From CAYHSY01 sp964359435 (lineage in GTDB: Bacteria > Patescibacteriota > Minisyncoccia > UBA6257 > JAUSGH01), in the NCBI GenBank assembly GCA_964359435.1, contig CAYHSY010000011.1, positions 1 to 20,840 on the forward strand: 20,840 bases of DNA, written 5' to 3'. The notes under the pieces are model-generated. The model was not told where the DNA came from and ran no database searches. It saw only the letters and a program-made list of their open reading frames with translations. The position numbers were made by a program, and so were the translations under genes. This document shows positions 1 through 6,076 of this stretch, piece after piece (the first letter of the stretch is position 1; each line of letters opens with the position of its first letter).

Positions 1-90
1 CATGGAGCATGGAGCATGGAGCATGGAGCATGGAGCATGGAGCATGGAGCATGGAGCATGGAACGCATAACATGGAGCATGGAACATGGA
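1..90. repeat. CATGGAG heptamer microsatellite
   Basis: Eight perfect CATGGAG units fill 1-56, followed by degenerate units (CATGGAA, CGCATAA, CATGGAG, CATGGAA, CATGGA) to 90. The array begins at the window edge, so its true length is unknown. A 7-nt unit shifts frame at each copy; although one frame stays open, there is no start signal and I do not regard it as coding. It lies just beyond the terminator at 92-136. Confidence 0.95.
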
Positions 91-136
91 TTAAAACAGA
101 AAGGGACTCAGGAGCGCGTTGCGCAACCTGAGTCCC
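91..136 (-). terminator. Intrinsic terminator closing the minus-strand RNA region
   Basis: Perfect 10-bp inverted repeat GGGACTCAGG (103-112) / CCTGAGTCCC (127-136), extended inside by GCGC/GCGC around a 3-nt loop. Read on the minus strand it is followed by TTTCTGTTTT, an acceptable U-tract. It would end transcripts coming from the structured region at 140-480. Confidence 0.75.
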
Positions 137-160
137 CGCTAACAGCAAAGAGCCTCTACT

Positions 161-202
161 TCATATCACCGGTGATCGTGGTCCCTCGTAAGGAACCTGC
201 AT
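161..202 (-). CDS. Possible 13-aa peptide (MQVPYEGPRSPVI)
   Basis: A minus-strand AAAGGAGGT (212-220), the strongest SD-like site in this region, stands 10 nt before ATG at 202 and 7 nt before an in-frame GTG at 205. The frame runs 13 codons to TGA at 161-163. The start codons and most of the frame are buried in a stem-loop (170-207), so translation would be structure-controlled if it happens. No homology is recognisable. It could be a leader or small regulatory peptide, or the SD-like motif may simply be part of a structured RNA. Confidence 0.25.
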   Translation of the reverse strand: MQVPYEGPRSPVI

Positions 203-207
203 CACCG
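170..207 (-). promoter_or_regulatory. Stem-loop covering a putative ribosome-binding start
   Basis: Outer stem CGGTGAT (170-176) / ATCACCG (201-207), 7 bp perfect. Inner stem 180-185 / 192-197, 6 bp with one G-U in the RNA, loop 186-191, separated by a 3x3 internal loop. A further short hairpin, GCGGAC-TAA-GTCCGC (223-237), lies just 5' on the transcribed strand, and the SD-like AAAGGAGGT sits between the two hairpins. Confidence 0.5.
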
Positions 208-260
208 TACCACCTCCTTTCTGCGGACTAAGTCCGCTGCTGCAAACTTGGTTCCCGAAA

Positions 261-348
261 GCGCTGGGCAGGATTCGCACCTGCAATCTCCAACTGAACA
301 CCAGGGCATATATCAGTCGGCGACCTAATCTATTGGTCCATCCAGCGC
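261..348 (-). ncRNA. tRNA-like cloverleaf element B (non-canonical)
   Basis: On the minus strand this folds as a cloverleaf. Acceptor stem GCGCTGG/CCAGCGC is 7 bp perfect (342-348 with 261-267). D-like arm GACC/GGTC is 4 bp (322-325, 335-338) with a 9-nt loop lacking GG. The middle arm has 8 bp including one G-U (290-297, 313-320) and a 15-nt loop. The variable region is 5 nt. T-arm GCAGG/CCTGC encloses loop TGCGAAT (268-284). It departs from real tRNA in the oversized anticodon arm, in G instead of U at position 55, in the missing D-loop GG, in a 3-nt gap after the acceptor, and in having no CCA. It could be a degenerate tRNA, a tRNA with an expanded anticodon loop, or a domain of a larger RNA. 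Confidence 0.4.
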
Positions 349-355
349 CAGGAAT

Positions 356-428
356 GGGTGCGGCAGGATTTGCACCTGCATCTCCGGCTTCCTTCTAGGA
401 CGGCGCTACATCGCATGGATGCCCACCC
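356..428 (-). ncRNA. tRNA-like element A, tandem relative of element B
   Basis: It lies 7 nt upstream of element B in the transcribed direction. The T-arm is nearly identical: GCAGG, loop TGCAAAT, CCTGC (363-379), preceded by the same GGAGAT segment. Acceptor-like pairing GGGTGGG (422-428) with CGCACCC (356-362) has one G-G mismatch. A 4-bp D-like stem CATC/GATG (418-421, 409-412) has a 5-nt loop. The middle arm TCCT/AGGA plus CCG/CGG carries a 3-nt bulge. It is less regular than B. The shared 3' half suggests duplication, or two modules of one structured RNA. Confidence 0.3.
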
Positions 429-484
429 TGCCTACAGGAGGGCAGATTTCGTTGGCATGACGATCCTTAAAAACAGGGGAAATA

Positions 485-523
485 AAAAGCCCTCTAAGCG
501 ATTAAGCCAAAGAGGGCGTTTTT
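485..523 (-). terminator. Intrinsic terminator after the HAD pair
   Basis: Stem GCCCTCT (489-495) / AGAGGGC (511-517). On the minus strand it is followed by TTTTTATTT, placed 15-50 nt after the HAD stop at 538. The other side carries GTTTTT, so it could act in both directions. It separates the HAD operon from the structured RNA region. Confidence 0.85.
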
Positions 524-537
524 GGAGCTCACAGATC

Positions 538-1377
538 CTAAGCGCAGAGCGCGTCGATTCTTCCGGGTAATTCTCCCAGGTTTTGGAGGTCGATGATCCG
601 CGGATCATCGCTTGGCGCCGGCGTGAATGGATCACCGGCAACCGCGCCTCCGGCGACGCCGACATAGATGGAAGAAGTGGCAAACGGAACCCGAAAACCG
701 TGCCAACGCGGGGAGAGCTTCAGAGCCGGTTTGATGTCGCTCATACTATTCCCGACCGCGACCCAGACAAAGTCCTGATCATTCTCCGGAGTCCAGCCGG
801 CCAAAGCGGCGAAATCCTCCGGTTCTTTGAGCTTCCTTGGCTCTTCACGGAACCCTACTGCCTTAGCCCATTCCATTTGCTCACCAAAGAATCGGCCAAG
901 GCGCAGAGCTCGGTATTGGACCGGGAAAAGAAACTCATCATAAGCGGAAAAAAGATAGAGCGCGTGGCCGTCCGAGCCGAGACGATCCAAAGCGTCTTCC
1001 GCACCTTCGATCCAAGGCGCTTCTTCCGCGCAAAGGAAAGGGCCATCGCCGCAGAAATCGGCTTTTTTCGAAATGTCGTCCCAGACAGACGCATACCGTT
1101 CCGCCGGATCAAACCTATAGTGCTCCTTGATCCATTTCTGGACTTCGGCCAAGGTTTGGAGCATCGCCCAAGCCAGACCGCCGCGGCGTACGCCAAACAG
1201 GCCGAAGCCCTCGCGATCTTTGGTTCTGAAAATCCGAAGCACGTCGTCAAAGCAAGGCAGATACCGGCCGATGGCCGAGGCATAAAGCATGAAGAGAAAA
1301 CCGAGGACGGAACGATCGTAGAGAGGGCCGGTATGAATCAGAGTATCATCTTTATCCAAAACAATTCTGGCTTTCAT
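538..1377 (-). CDS. HAD-superfamily hydrolase (paralog 2 of a tandem pair)
   Basis: This 279-aa protein opens with HAD motif I, DKDDT (D8, D10, T12), where the first Asp is the family's nucleophile. Motif II is the Ser in LFSAYD and the motif IV region is VGNSMSDIKPA. A helical cap lies between motifs I and II. The start is ATG at 1377, with AAGGAG 8 nt upstream; an in-frame TTG at 1395 has no such site. The SD overlaps the end of the upstream paralog (stop at 1383, 5-nt gap), so the two genes are probably translationally coupled. The C-terminal part (YVG.AGG...DPFTP.P) is conserved between the pair but not a general HAD feature. The substrate is unknown; a small phosphorylated metabolite is the usual expectation. 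Fold assignment is secure, function is not. Confidence 0.85.
   Translation of the reverse strand: MKARIVLDKDDTLIHTGPLYDRSVLGFLFMLYASAIGRYLPCFDDVLRIFRTKDREGFGLFGVRRGGLAWAMLQTLAEVQKWIKEHYRFDPAERYASVWDDISKKADFCGDGPFLCAEEAPWIEGAEDALDRLGSDGHALYLFSAYDEFLFPVQYRALRLGRFFGEQMEWAKAVGFREEPRKLKEPEDFAALAGWTPENDQDFVWVAVGNSMSDIKPALKLSPRWHGFRVPFATSSIYVGVAGGAVAGDPFTPAPSDDPRIIDLQNLGELPGRIDALCA
591..610. repeat. 20-bp perfect palindrome inside the HAD gene
   Basis: CGATGATCCGCGGATCATCG is fully self-complementary with no spacer. It encodes the conserved Asp-Asp-Pro-Arg-Ile-Ile-Asp stretch near the C-terminus, so it may be a by-product of codon choice. Confidence 0.9.
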
Positions 1378-1382
1378 GCGCT

Positions 1383-2201
1383 TCACTCCTTGCAAAGCTG
1401 GTCCACGAAATCAGGCAACTCCGCGATGTTGCGCGCGTTTTTGACGCGAGGGTGGTCGATGGGCGGCGGCGTAAAGGGATCGGACAGATCCCCGCCGGCT
1501 TCACCGACGTAAACCGAGGTCGTCGCAAAGCCAACACAGAAACCGTGCCAACGTTTGGAAAGGCCGACCGCCGGCAAGATATCGCTCTTGCTGTTGCCGA
1601 CCGTGACCCAGATGAAACCACTGTCGTTTTCCGGCGTCCAACCGGAGACGGCTTTGAAATCGTCGGGGGTCTTGCCGAATTCAGTCACGCGCACCCTCTC
1701 CATGTCCGCGCCGAAGAACTCATCAAGGCCCAAAGACCGGTAACGGCTCGGGAACACCTGCCGGTCGTAACACGTCAAAAGGAACAGTTCGTGGCCTTGC
1801 GAGCGCAGAAGGCGCAGGACTTGCCGGGCGTTTTGTTTCCATGGCACATCGCTCGCGTGGACGAACATCAGGTCGCCGATCTTTTTGATCTCCTCTTCTA
1901 TCTCCGGGTTCACCTGTCGCGGGTCGAAACCGTGCGTCTTCTTCACCCAATCACAGACAGTCGCGTAGGTGCGCCGCAATCCTTCAGCACACCGGCCGCG
2001 CTTGACACCCCAGGTCTTGAAGAGATCGGCCGTATGTTTTTTGATCACCTTATCGATGTCTCGCCAGCAAGGCAAAAAAGGGCCAAGCCCGTATTTCTGG
2101 GAAAAGAGAAGCTGAAAGAACTGGATTTCAGCCAAATCGTACCAGTGAACCAGTTGCGTCAGGGTTTCGTCGTTATCGAAGACGATGCGGGCTTTCTTCA
2201 C
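1383..2201 (-). CDS. HAD-superfamily hydrolase (paralog 1 of a tandem pair)
   Basis: This 272-aa protein is clearly paralogous to the downstream gene: KARIVFDNDET, the LLTCYD motif II region, GWTPENDSGFIWVTVGNS and the C-terminal YVGEAGG..DPFTPPP all align. The nucleophile motif DNDET keeps both Asp residues (D9, D11), and VGNSKSDILPA matches motif IV. The start is GTG at 2201, preceded by GAGG at 9 nt; this places its Met exactly where the paralog's Met lies. An upstream TTG at 2216 would overlap the SD and is rejected. It is first gene of a two-gene unit with a candidate promoter at 2301-2330. The two copies have diverged widely in the cap region (about residues 15-110), suggesting different substrates after an old duplication. 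Confidence 0.85.
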   Translation of the reverse strand: MKKARIVFDNDETLTQLVHWYDLAEIQFFQLLFSQKYGLGPFLPCWRDIDKVIKKHTADLFKTWGVKRGRCAEGLRRTYATVCDWVKKTHGFDPRQVNPEIEEEIKKIGDLMFVHASDVPWKQNARQVLRLLRSQGHELFLLTCYDRQVFPSRYRSLGLDEFFGADMERVRVTEFGKTPDDFKAVSGWTPENDSGFIWVTVGNSKSDILPAVGLSKRWHGFCVGFATTSVYVGEAGGDLSDPFTPPPIDHPRVKNARNIAELPDFVDQLCKE

Positions 2202-2300
2202 AGCGCAATTCCTCAAAAAATGGTTATTGAAAAATGAAGGGCTGAATGAACTTTAGCAACTAAAACAAGTGTACGGATTATTGGCCTGTGGATAAGTATG

Positions 2301-2330
2301 ATTAAAAAAACAACTTGACAGTAAGGTCAA
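2301..2330 (-). promoter_or_regulatory. Candidate promoter of the HAD pair
   Basis: Minus-strand TTGACC (2325-2330), 18-nt spacer, TTTAAT (2301-2306). This implies a 5' UTR of about 95 nt. The -35 lies in a small inverted repeat (TTGAC/GTCAA). A plus-strand TTGACA at 2315 has no downstream plus gene. Confidence 0.4.
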
Positions 2331-2351
2331 TGAAAGGAAAAACTCTTTGAT

Positions 2352-2377
2352 AAAAAACTCCCGCTTGGTTACGGGAG
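2352..2377 (-). terminator. Terminator with the deaminase stop codon in its loop
   Basis: Stem CTCCCG (2358-2363) / CGGGAG (2372-2377), followed on the minus strand by TTTTTT. The TAA of the deaminase gene (2369-2371) lies in the loop, so the last codons form the 5' arm of the terminator. Confidence 0.85.
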
Positions 2378-3400
2378 CAACTTGGGATTGGTTTTGCTCT
2401 TAAAGTATTCGGCCAAACCCTTCACGAAATCGGGACCGAAAGCTCGGGGCGAGAACGGGAAGGGCAGCCATTCTTTGACGCTGGCGCGGGAGACCCCCAG
2501 AACGCGCTTGTCCTCCGGCGCATAGGTCAAGAGGAAAACCGGCGGGTCGGCCTCGGTGCCGGAGACGAGCTCGCCTTGCAGGTTCAGCTCGAAAAGATGC
2601 TGGCGGTCTTTATACATCACCTGCGGCACGCTACCGCACTCTTCGCAGAACACCACGACCAGGCGCACAAAGGGATCCCTCGCCCGCCGCGCCTGCCGCA
2701 CGGCGTCGTACAGGGCGTAAACGGGGTGATAGTCGCACATCACATCCCGCGCGCCCACGTAAACGCCGGATTTTGTCATGAGGAGGGCGTGATAGCGGCG
2801 TTCGGGACAGGTGTTTTTAGGCGAATAGGCGTCGTTAGCCAGCCCTTCGGCATCCAAGATTATAGGCAACATGCTGTCCACGAGATAGGGCGGTATCTCC
2901 GCCCAGATCAATTCGCGCGGTGAATCGAACAAGTAATCGGAGAGTTTGGAAACAACTGCCAAGCCCCCATCCCCCGCTCCGGCAACAATCTCCAAGCCGG
3001 CGCCGAATTCTTCCAATAGAATGTCGCGGCAATTGCCGCAAGGCGAAATGGAGCTATCGCCATTTGAATGCGAAGAGAAACCCAGCACGAAATCCTCCGT
3101 GCTATTCCAACCAAACCGCGAAAACCGGCTACGCGAGGCCGCGACCGCCGACTCTTCGCCATGCAGGGCCTGGCACAGGCCATACTCGATATTGCCGGCC
3201 GGCACGCACGCCGCATCCGTTCCAATACTCGCGCGCACGAAGTAACCGGAAAAAGTCGGTTTTGGAACAGTCGAATCGGCTGCCACGCGCAGGGCTTCGG
3301 CATACAAAGGAATGCGCCGCAGCTGGGCCAGGTTGAGTTCCACGAGCTCGGGCGCGCCATCCGGTTTGACCAACAAGGATTTAAACAACCAACTACCCAT
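2369..3400 (-). CDS. Two-domain cytidine-deaminase-like protein
   Basis: This 343-aa protein has an N-terminal domain (about 50-150) with the zinc-dependent cytidine deaminase signature: H80-G-E82 within LCQALHGEES and S-P-C121-G-N-C124-R. These are the three zinc ligands and the proton-shuttling Glu, all present. The C-terminal half (about 200-300) resembles a second copy (HPVYALYDAVRQARRA, then VVFCEECGSVPQ) without the HxE and PCxxC residues, so it is probably non-catalytic. The closest known layout is the E. coli Cdd type (catalytic N-domain, degenerate C-domain). The expected reaction is cytidine or deoxycytidine to uridine; other (deoxy)nucleoside or RNA-base substrates are possible. 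The start is secure: AAGGAGG 6 nt before ATG. It is monocistronic with its own promoter and terminator. Confidence 0.75.
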   Translation of the reverse strand: MGSWLFKSLLVKPDGAPELVELNLAQLRRIPLYAEALRVAADSTVPKPTFSGYFVRASIGTDAACVPAGNIEYGLCQALHGEESAVAASRSRFSRFGWNSTEDFVLGFSSHSNGDSSISPCGNCRDILLEEFGAGLEIVAGAGDGGLAVVSKLSDYLFDSPRELIWAEIPPYLVDSMLPIILDAEGLANDAYSPKNTCPERRYHALLMTKSGVYVGARDVMCDYHPVYALYDAVRQARRARDPFVRLVVVFCEECGSVPQVMYKDRQHLFELNLQGELVSGTEADPPVFLLTYAPEDKRVLGVSRASVKEWLPFPFSPRAFGPDFVKGLAEYFKSKTNPKLLP

Positions 3401-3427
3401 TGCAAACCTCCTTAAAGGACTAGAAAG

Positions 3428-3456
3428 ATTTTAACATAAGAACGAGAGAAAAATAA
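3428..3456 (-). promoter_or_regulatory. Candidate promoter of the deaminase gene
   Basis: Minus-strand TTATTT (3451-3456), 17-nt spacer, TAAAAT (3428-3433), with an extended TG one base upstream of the -10. The -35 lies at the edge of the dispersed repeat at 3451-3499. Confidence 0.45.
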
Positions 3457-3499
3457 ATCCCCCTCCCGAGCAAGTACTCCCTTTAGAAAAGAGGGGGGA
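3451..3499 (+). repeat. Dispersed intergenic repeat, copy A
   Basis: AAATAAATCCCCCTCCCG, then GTACTCCCTTTAGAAAAGAG and GGGGG. It shares order and sequence with copies at 7121-7204 and 9925-9997: AAATC-CCTCCC, then CTCCCTTT-A-AAGG. The CCCT.../...AGGG halves are self-complementary. It sits between the fusA stop and the next minus-strand promoter and may also terminate fusA transcription. Confidence 0.7.
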
Positions 3500-3515
3500 A
3501 CGCAGTAAATGCAAT

Positions 3516-5621
3516 TTATTTTTTAGCGCGGCCTTCGATCACAACTTGCGCCACGTTTTTGGGCATTTCTTCGTAGTGGTCAAATTCCATGCTAAAGCTG
3601 GCGCGGCCCTGGGACATGGAGCGCAGTTTGGTGGAGTAGCCGAACATTTCAGAAAGCGGCACCATGGCGTCAATCACCTTGATGTTACCCCTGTCATTCA
3701 TGGCGTCAATTTTACCGCGCTTGGAATTGATGTCGCCGGTTACGTCGCCCATGAAATCCGGCGCGGTCAAGACCTGCACTTTCATAATTGGCTCCAAGAG
3801 GATCGGCGTGGCGCGCAGAGCGGCTGCCTTGAAAGCCATAGAGGCGGCGATTTTGAAAGCGGCCTCCGATGAGTCAACTTCGTGGTACGAACCGTCATAA
3901 AGTTCCACCTCCACGTCCACCATTTTATAGCCGGCGATAACACCGCGGTCCACCGCTTCTTCCAAGCCCTTTTCAACCGGAGCAATAAACTCCTGCGGGA
4001 TGGCACCACCTTTGATGGAATTAATGAATTCAAAGCCCTTGCCGCGCTCCAATGGACGCATCTTGATGCGCACGTGGCCGTATTGACCGCGACCACCGGA
4101 CTGCTTGATATATTTACCTTCAGCATCGGATTCGCCCTTGATGGTTTCTTTATACGACACCTGCGGCCGGCCCACGTTCGCCTCCACGCCGAATTCGCGC
4201 TTCATGCGCTCAACAAGAATTTCCAAATGCAATTCGCCCATGCCAGAGATAAGCGTGTCCCCTGTTTCCGAATCGCCGCTCACACGGAAAGTCGGGTCTT
4301 CCTCCGCCAATCGGCGCAAAGCCATGCCCATTTTTTCTTGGTCGGCTTTGGTCTTGGGCTCAATCCTGATGCTGATGACCGGCTCGGGGAAGATAATTTT
4401 TTCCAGAAGCACGGGGTGGTCCGGATCGGTCAAGGTGTCGCCGGTCGTGGTATTTTTAAGGCCGATCATGGCGCCGATTTCACCGGCATAAATCTCGTCC
4501 AAGTCCTCACGCTGGTTGGCGTGCAAACGCACCATGCGGCCGATACGCTCTTGCGAATTTTTGGTGGTATTCAAAACATAGCTCCCCTTTTTTAAAACGC
4601 CGGAATAAACACGGAAGAAAGTGAGCGTGCCCACAAACGGGTCCGCTGCCACCTTAAAGGCCAAGGCAGTGAAGGGCTGCTCGTCGCTCGCGTGGCGCTC
4701 TACGGCGGCCCCGGTCTTCAAATCCGTGGCTTTAACCGAAACAACATCGCTCGGCGCGGGCAGATAATCCACCACGGCATCAAGCACAAACTGCACGCCC
4801 TTGTTTTTCAAAGCGGAACCGGTCACAACCGGGATAATCGTGCCCGCAATGCAGGCGACGCGCAAAAGCTTTTTAAGTTCGGCGAGCTCCGGTTCACGCC
4901 CATCCAAATAAGCGGCCATGGCGGCATCATCCTGCTCAACGATCTTTTCAATAAGAGCGCTCCGATGCTTTTTAACTTCATCCGCCATATCGGCCGGAAT
5001 CTCAATTTCAACTATTTTTTCACCCTTGTCACCTTCAAATTTATAGGCCTTATTGCGGAGCAAATCAACGATGCCGGAAAAAGCGGATTCAATGCCAATG
5101 GGGAGCTGGATCGGCATGGCGTTCGGGTTCAAACGGTCTTTAATGGACTGCAAACTGCCCCAAAAACTCGCGCCCATGCGATCCAATTTATTGATAAAGC
5201 AGATGCGCGGAACTTTGTAGTCGTCGGCATACCGCCAGTTGGTTTCTGATTGCGGTTCCACGCCGGAAACGCCGTCAAAAACCACCACCGCTCCGTCCAG
5301 GACGCGGAGCGAACGTTTAACTTCCACGGTGAAGTCGATATGGCCAGGAGTATCAATCAAATTGATGCGATGTTCATGCGCTTTATCGCCTTGGGCGTAA
5401 GTCGGGGTCCAAAAACAGGTGGTCGCGGCGGCGGTTATCGTGATGCCGCGCTCGCGTTCCTGCTCCATCCAGTCCATGACGGTGTCGCCTTCGTGGACTT
5501 CGCCGATTTTATGGGAAACACCGGTATAAAACAAAATACGCTCCGACACGGTGGTTTTGCCGGCGTCGATGTGGGCGATGATACCGATGTCACGAACTTT
5601 TTCCAGAGGGTATTGTCTCAT
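3516..5621 (-). CDS. fusA: Translation elongation factor G
   Basis: This 701-aa protein is the full EF-G length. EF-G is the GTPase that drives tRNA-mRNA translocation on the ribosome. GTPase motifs are intact: G1 AHIDAGKT (16-23), G2 RGITIT (58-63), G3 DTPGH (90-94), G4 NKLD (144-147) and G5 GSALKNKG (about 265-272). The C-terminal domains IV and V contain YKETI, SGGRGQYGHV and the GRASFSMEFDHYEEMP region. The ATG at 5621 is the only sensible start (MRQYPLEKVRDIGIIAHIDAGKT). There is no SD; the 5' flank is the end of the inverted-repeat cassette, which starts 3 nt upstream of the ATG. It is the last gene of the str operon here; tuf does not follow, and a deaminase with its own promoter comes next. 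Confidence 0.98.
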   Translation of the reverse strand: MRQYPLEKVRDIGIIAHIDAGKTTVSERILFYTGVSHKIGEVHEGDTVMDWMEQERERGITITAAATTCFWTPTYAQGDKAHEHRINLIDTPGHIDFTVEVKRSLRVLDGAVVVFDGVSGVEPQSETNWRYADDYKVPRICFINKLDRMGASFWGSLQSIKDRLNPNAMPIQLPIGIESAFSGIVDLLRNKAYKFEGDKGEKIVEIEIPADMADEVKKHRSALIEKIVEQDDAAMAAYLDGREPELAELKKLLRVACIAGTIIPVVTGSALKNKGVQFVLDAVVDYLPAPSDVVSVKATDLKTGAAVERHASDEQPFTALAFKVAADPFVGTLTFFRVYSGVLKKGSYVLNTTKNSQERIGRMVRLHANQREDLDEIYAGEIGAMIGLKNTTTGDTLTDPDHPVLLEKIIFPEPVISIRIEPKTKADQEKMGMALRRLAEEDPTFRVSGDSETGDTLISGMGELHLEILVERMKREFGVEANVGRPQVSYKETIKGESDAEGKYIKQSGGRGQYGHVRIKMRPLERGKGFEFINSIKGGAIPQEFIAPVEKGLEEAVDRGVIAGYKMVDVEVELYDGSYHEVDSSEAAFKIAASMAFKAAALRATPILLEPIMKVQVLTAPDFMGDVTGDINSKRGKIDAMNDRGNIKVIDAMVPLSEMFGYSTKLRSMSQGRASFSMEFDHYEEMPKNVAQVVIEGRAKK

Positions 5622-5624
5622 ATA

Positions 5625-6072
5625 TGGCTACGAAATACGAAAATTTACGAATATACTAAATCTTATGCTATATTTACGACCCTTTTATATTTGACTCCTG
5701 TCCTTGTAAAGTGAGCCAATATACCCAGTTTCAACTTTTGTGATTTAAGATAAGAATATAGTTGCTTTATATCCTTTACAGAAAAATAATTTCTAACTTT
5801 GAGTTCAAGCACAATTTTATTATCTATCAAGAAATCAAAATAATAAATTCCTATATTTCTACCATTATATACTATTTTTGCCGGACATTGTTCTTTAATT
5901 TCAAAATCTTCCTTCAAGGCACCGGCCATTGCTTTTTGATAGAACGCTTCTTTGTGACCAAATCCTATTTCAGACCAAACATTAAACGCTTTACCAAGAA
6001 TCTTATATGATAATTCCGGATAAAGAAGGTCCTCCTTTCGTATATTCGTACCCATTTCGTATTTTGTAGCCA
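5625..6072. mobile_element. Inverted-repeat cassette carrying a GxxExxY gene, inside the str operon
   Basis: The left end (5625-5654) reads TGGCTACGAAATACG, then AAAATTTACGAATATA. The right end (6041-6072), read in reverse complement, starts TGGCTACAAAATACG, then AAATGGGTACGAATATA. These roughly 30-nt imperfect terminal inverted repeats enclose one gene and fill the whole space between the rpsG stop and the fusA start. The same termini recur around the gene-less element at 7840-7948. No transposase and no clear target-site duplication are visible, so mobility is inferred from the recurrence and position. Confidence 0.6.
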
Positions 6073-6073
6073 C
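5663..6073 (-). CDS. GxxExxY family protein (PD-(D/E)XK nuclease-like)
   Basis: This 136-aa protein has the signature GHKEAFY (G39, E42, Y45) and the nuclease-fold core YFDFLIDNKIVLELK, with D80 and E90-x-K92 in the right places for a PD-(D/E)XK site. The molecular role of the family is not established. The start is uncertain: GTG at 6073 or ATG at 6055. Either way the first residues (MATKYEMGTNIRK) are encoded by the terminal inverted repeat. An AAAGGAGG lies at 6033-6040 but no ATG, GTG or TTG follows it at a useful distance. The gene begins 3 nt after the rpsG stop and ends 42 nt before fusA, in the same direction. AT-rich composition contrasts with its ribosomal neighbours and suggests acquisition. 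Confidence 0.85.
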   Translation of the reverse strand: MATKYEMGTNIRKEDLLYPELSYKILGKAFNVWSEIGFGHKEAFYQKAMAGALKEDFEIKEQCPAKIVYNGRNIGIYYFDFLIDNKIVLELKVRNYFSVKDIKQLYSYLKSQKLKLGILAHFTRTGVKYKRVVNIA

Positions 6074-6076
6074 TTG

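Noticed and set aside
16..231. Coding frame through the CATGGAG array
   Set aside because: Open only because of the repeat; it lacks an SD and runs into the structured RNA region.
261..348. Ordinary tRNA-Ile (anticodon GAT from CTGATAT)
   Set aside because: The bases around CTGATAT do not form an anticodon stem, the middle loop is 15 nt, and the T-loop and D-loop lack the conserved residues.
356..440. 28-codon Cys/Arg-rich frame (MRCSAVLEGS...) in element A
   Set aside because: No SD, and the sequence is better explained by the RNA pairing shared with element B.
91..523. tmRNA or RNase P RNA
   Set aside because: I could not find a tmRNA-like 5' end with matching 3' acceptor, a tag frame, or RNase P core motifs.
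583..1512. Long plus-strand open frame opposite the HAD genes
   Set aside because: It is the antisense of two genes with clear HAD motifs and SD sites, has no start signal of its own and no family-like sequence.
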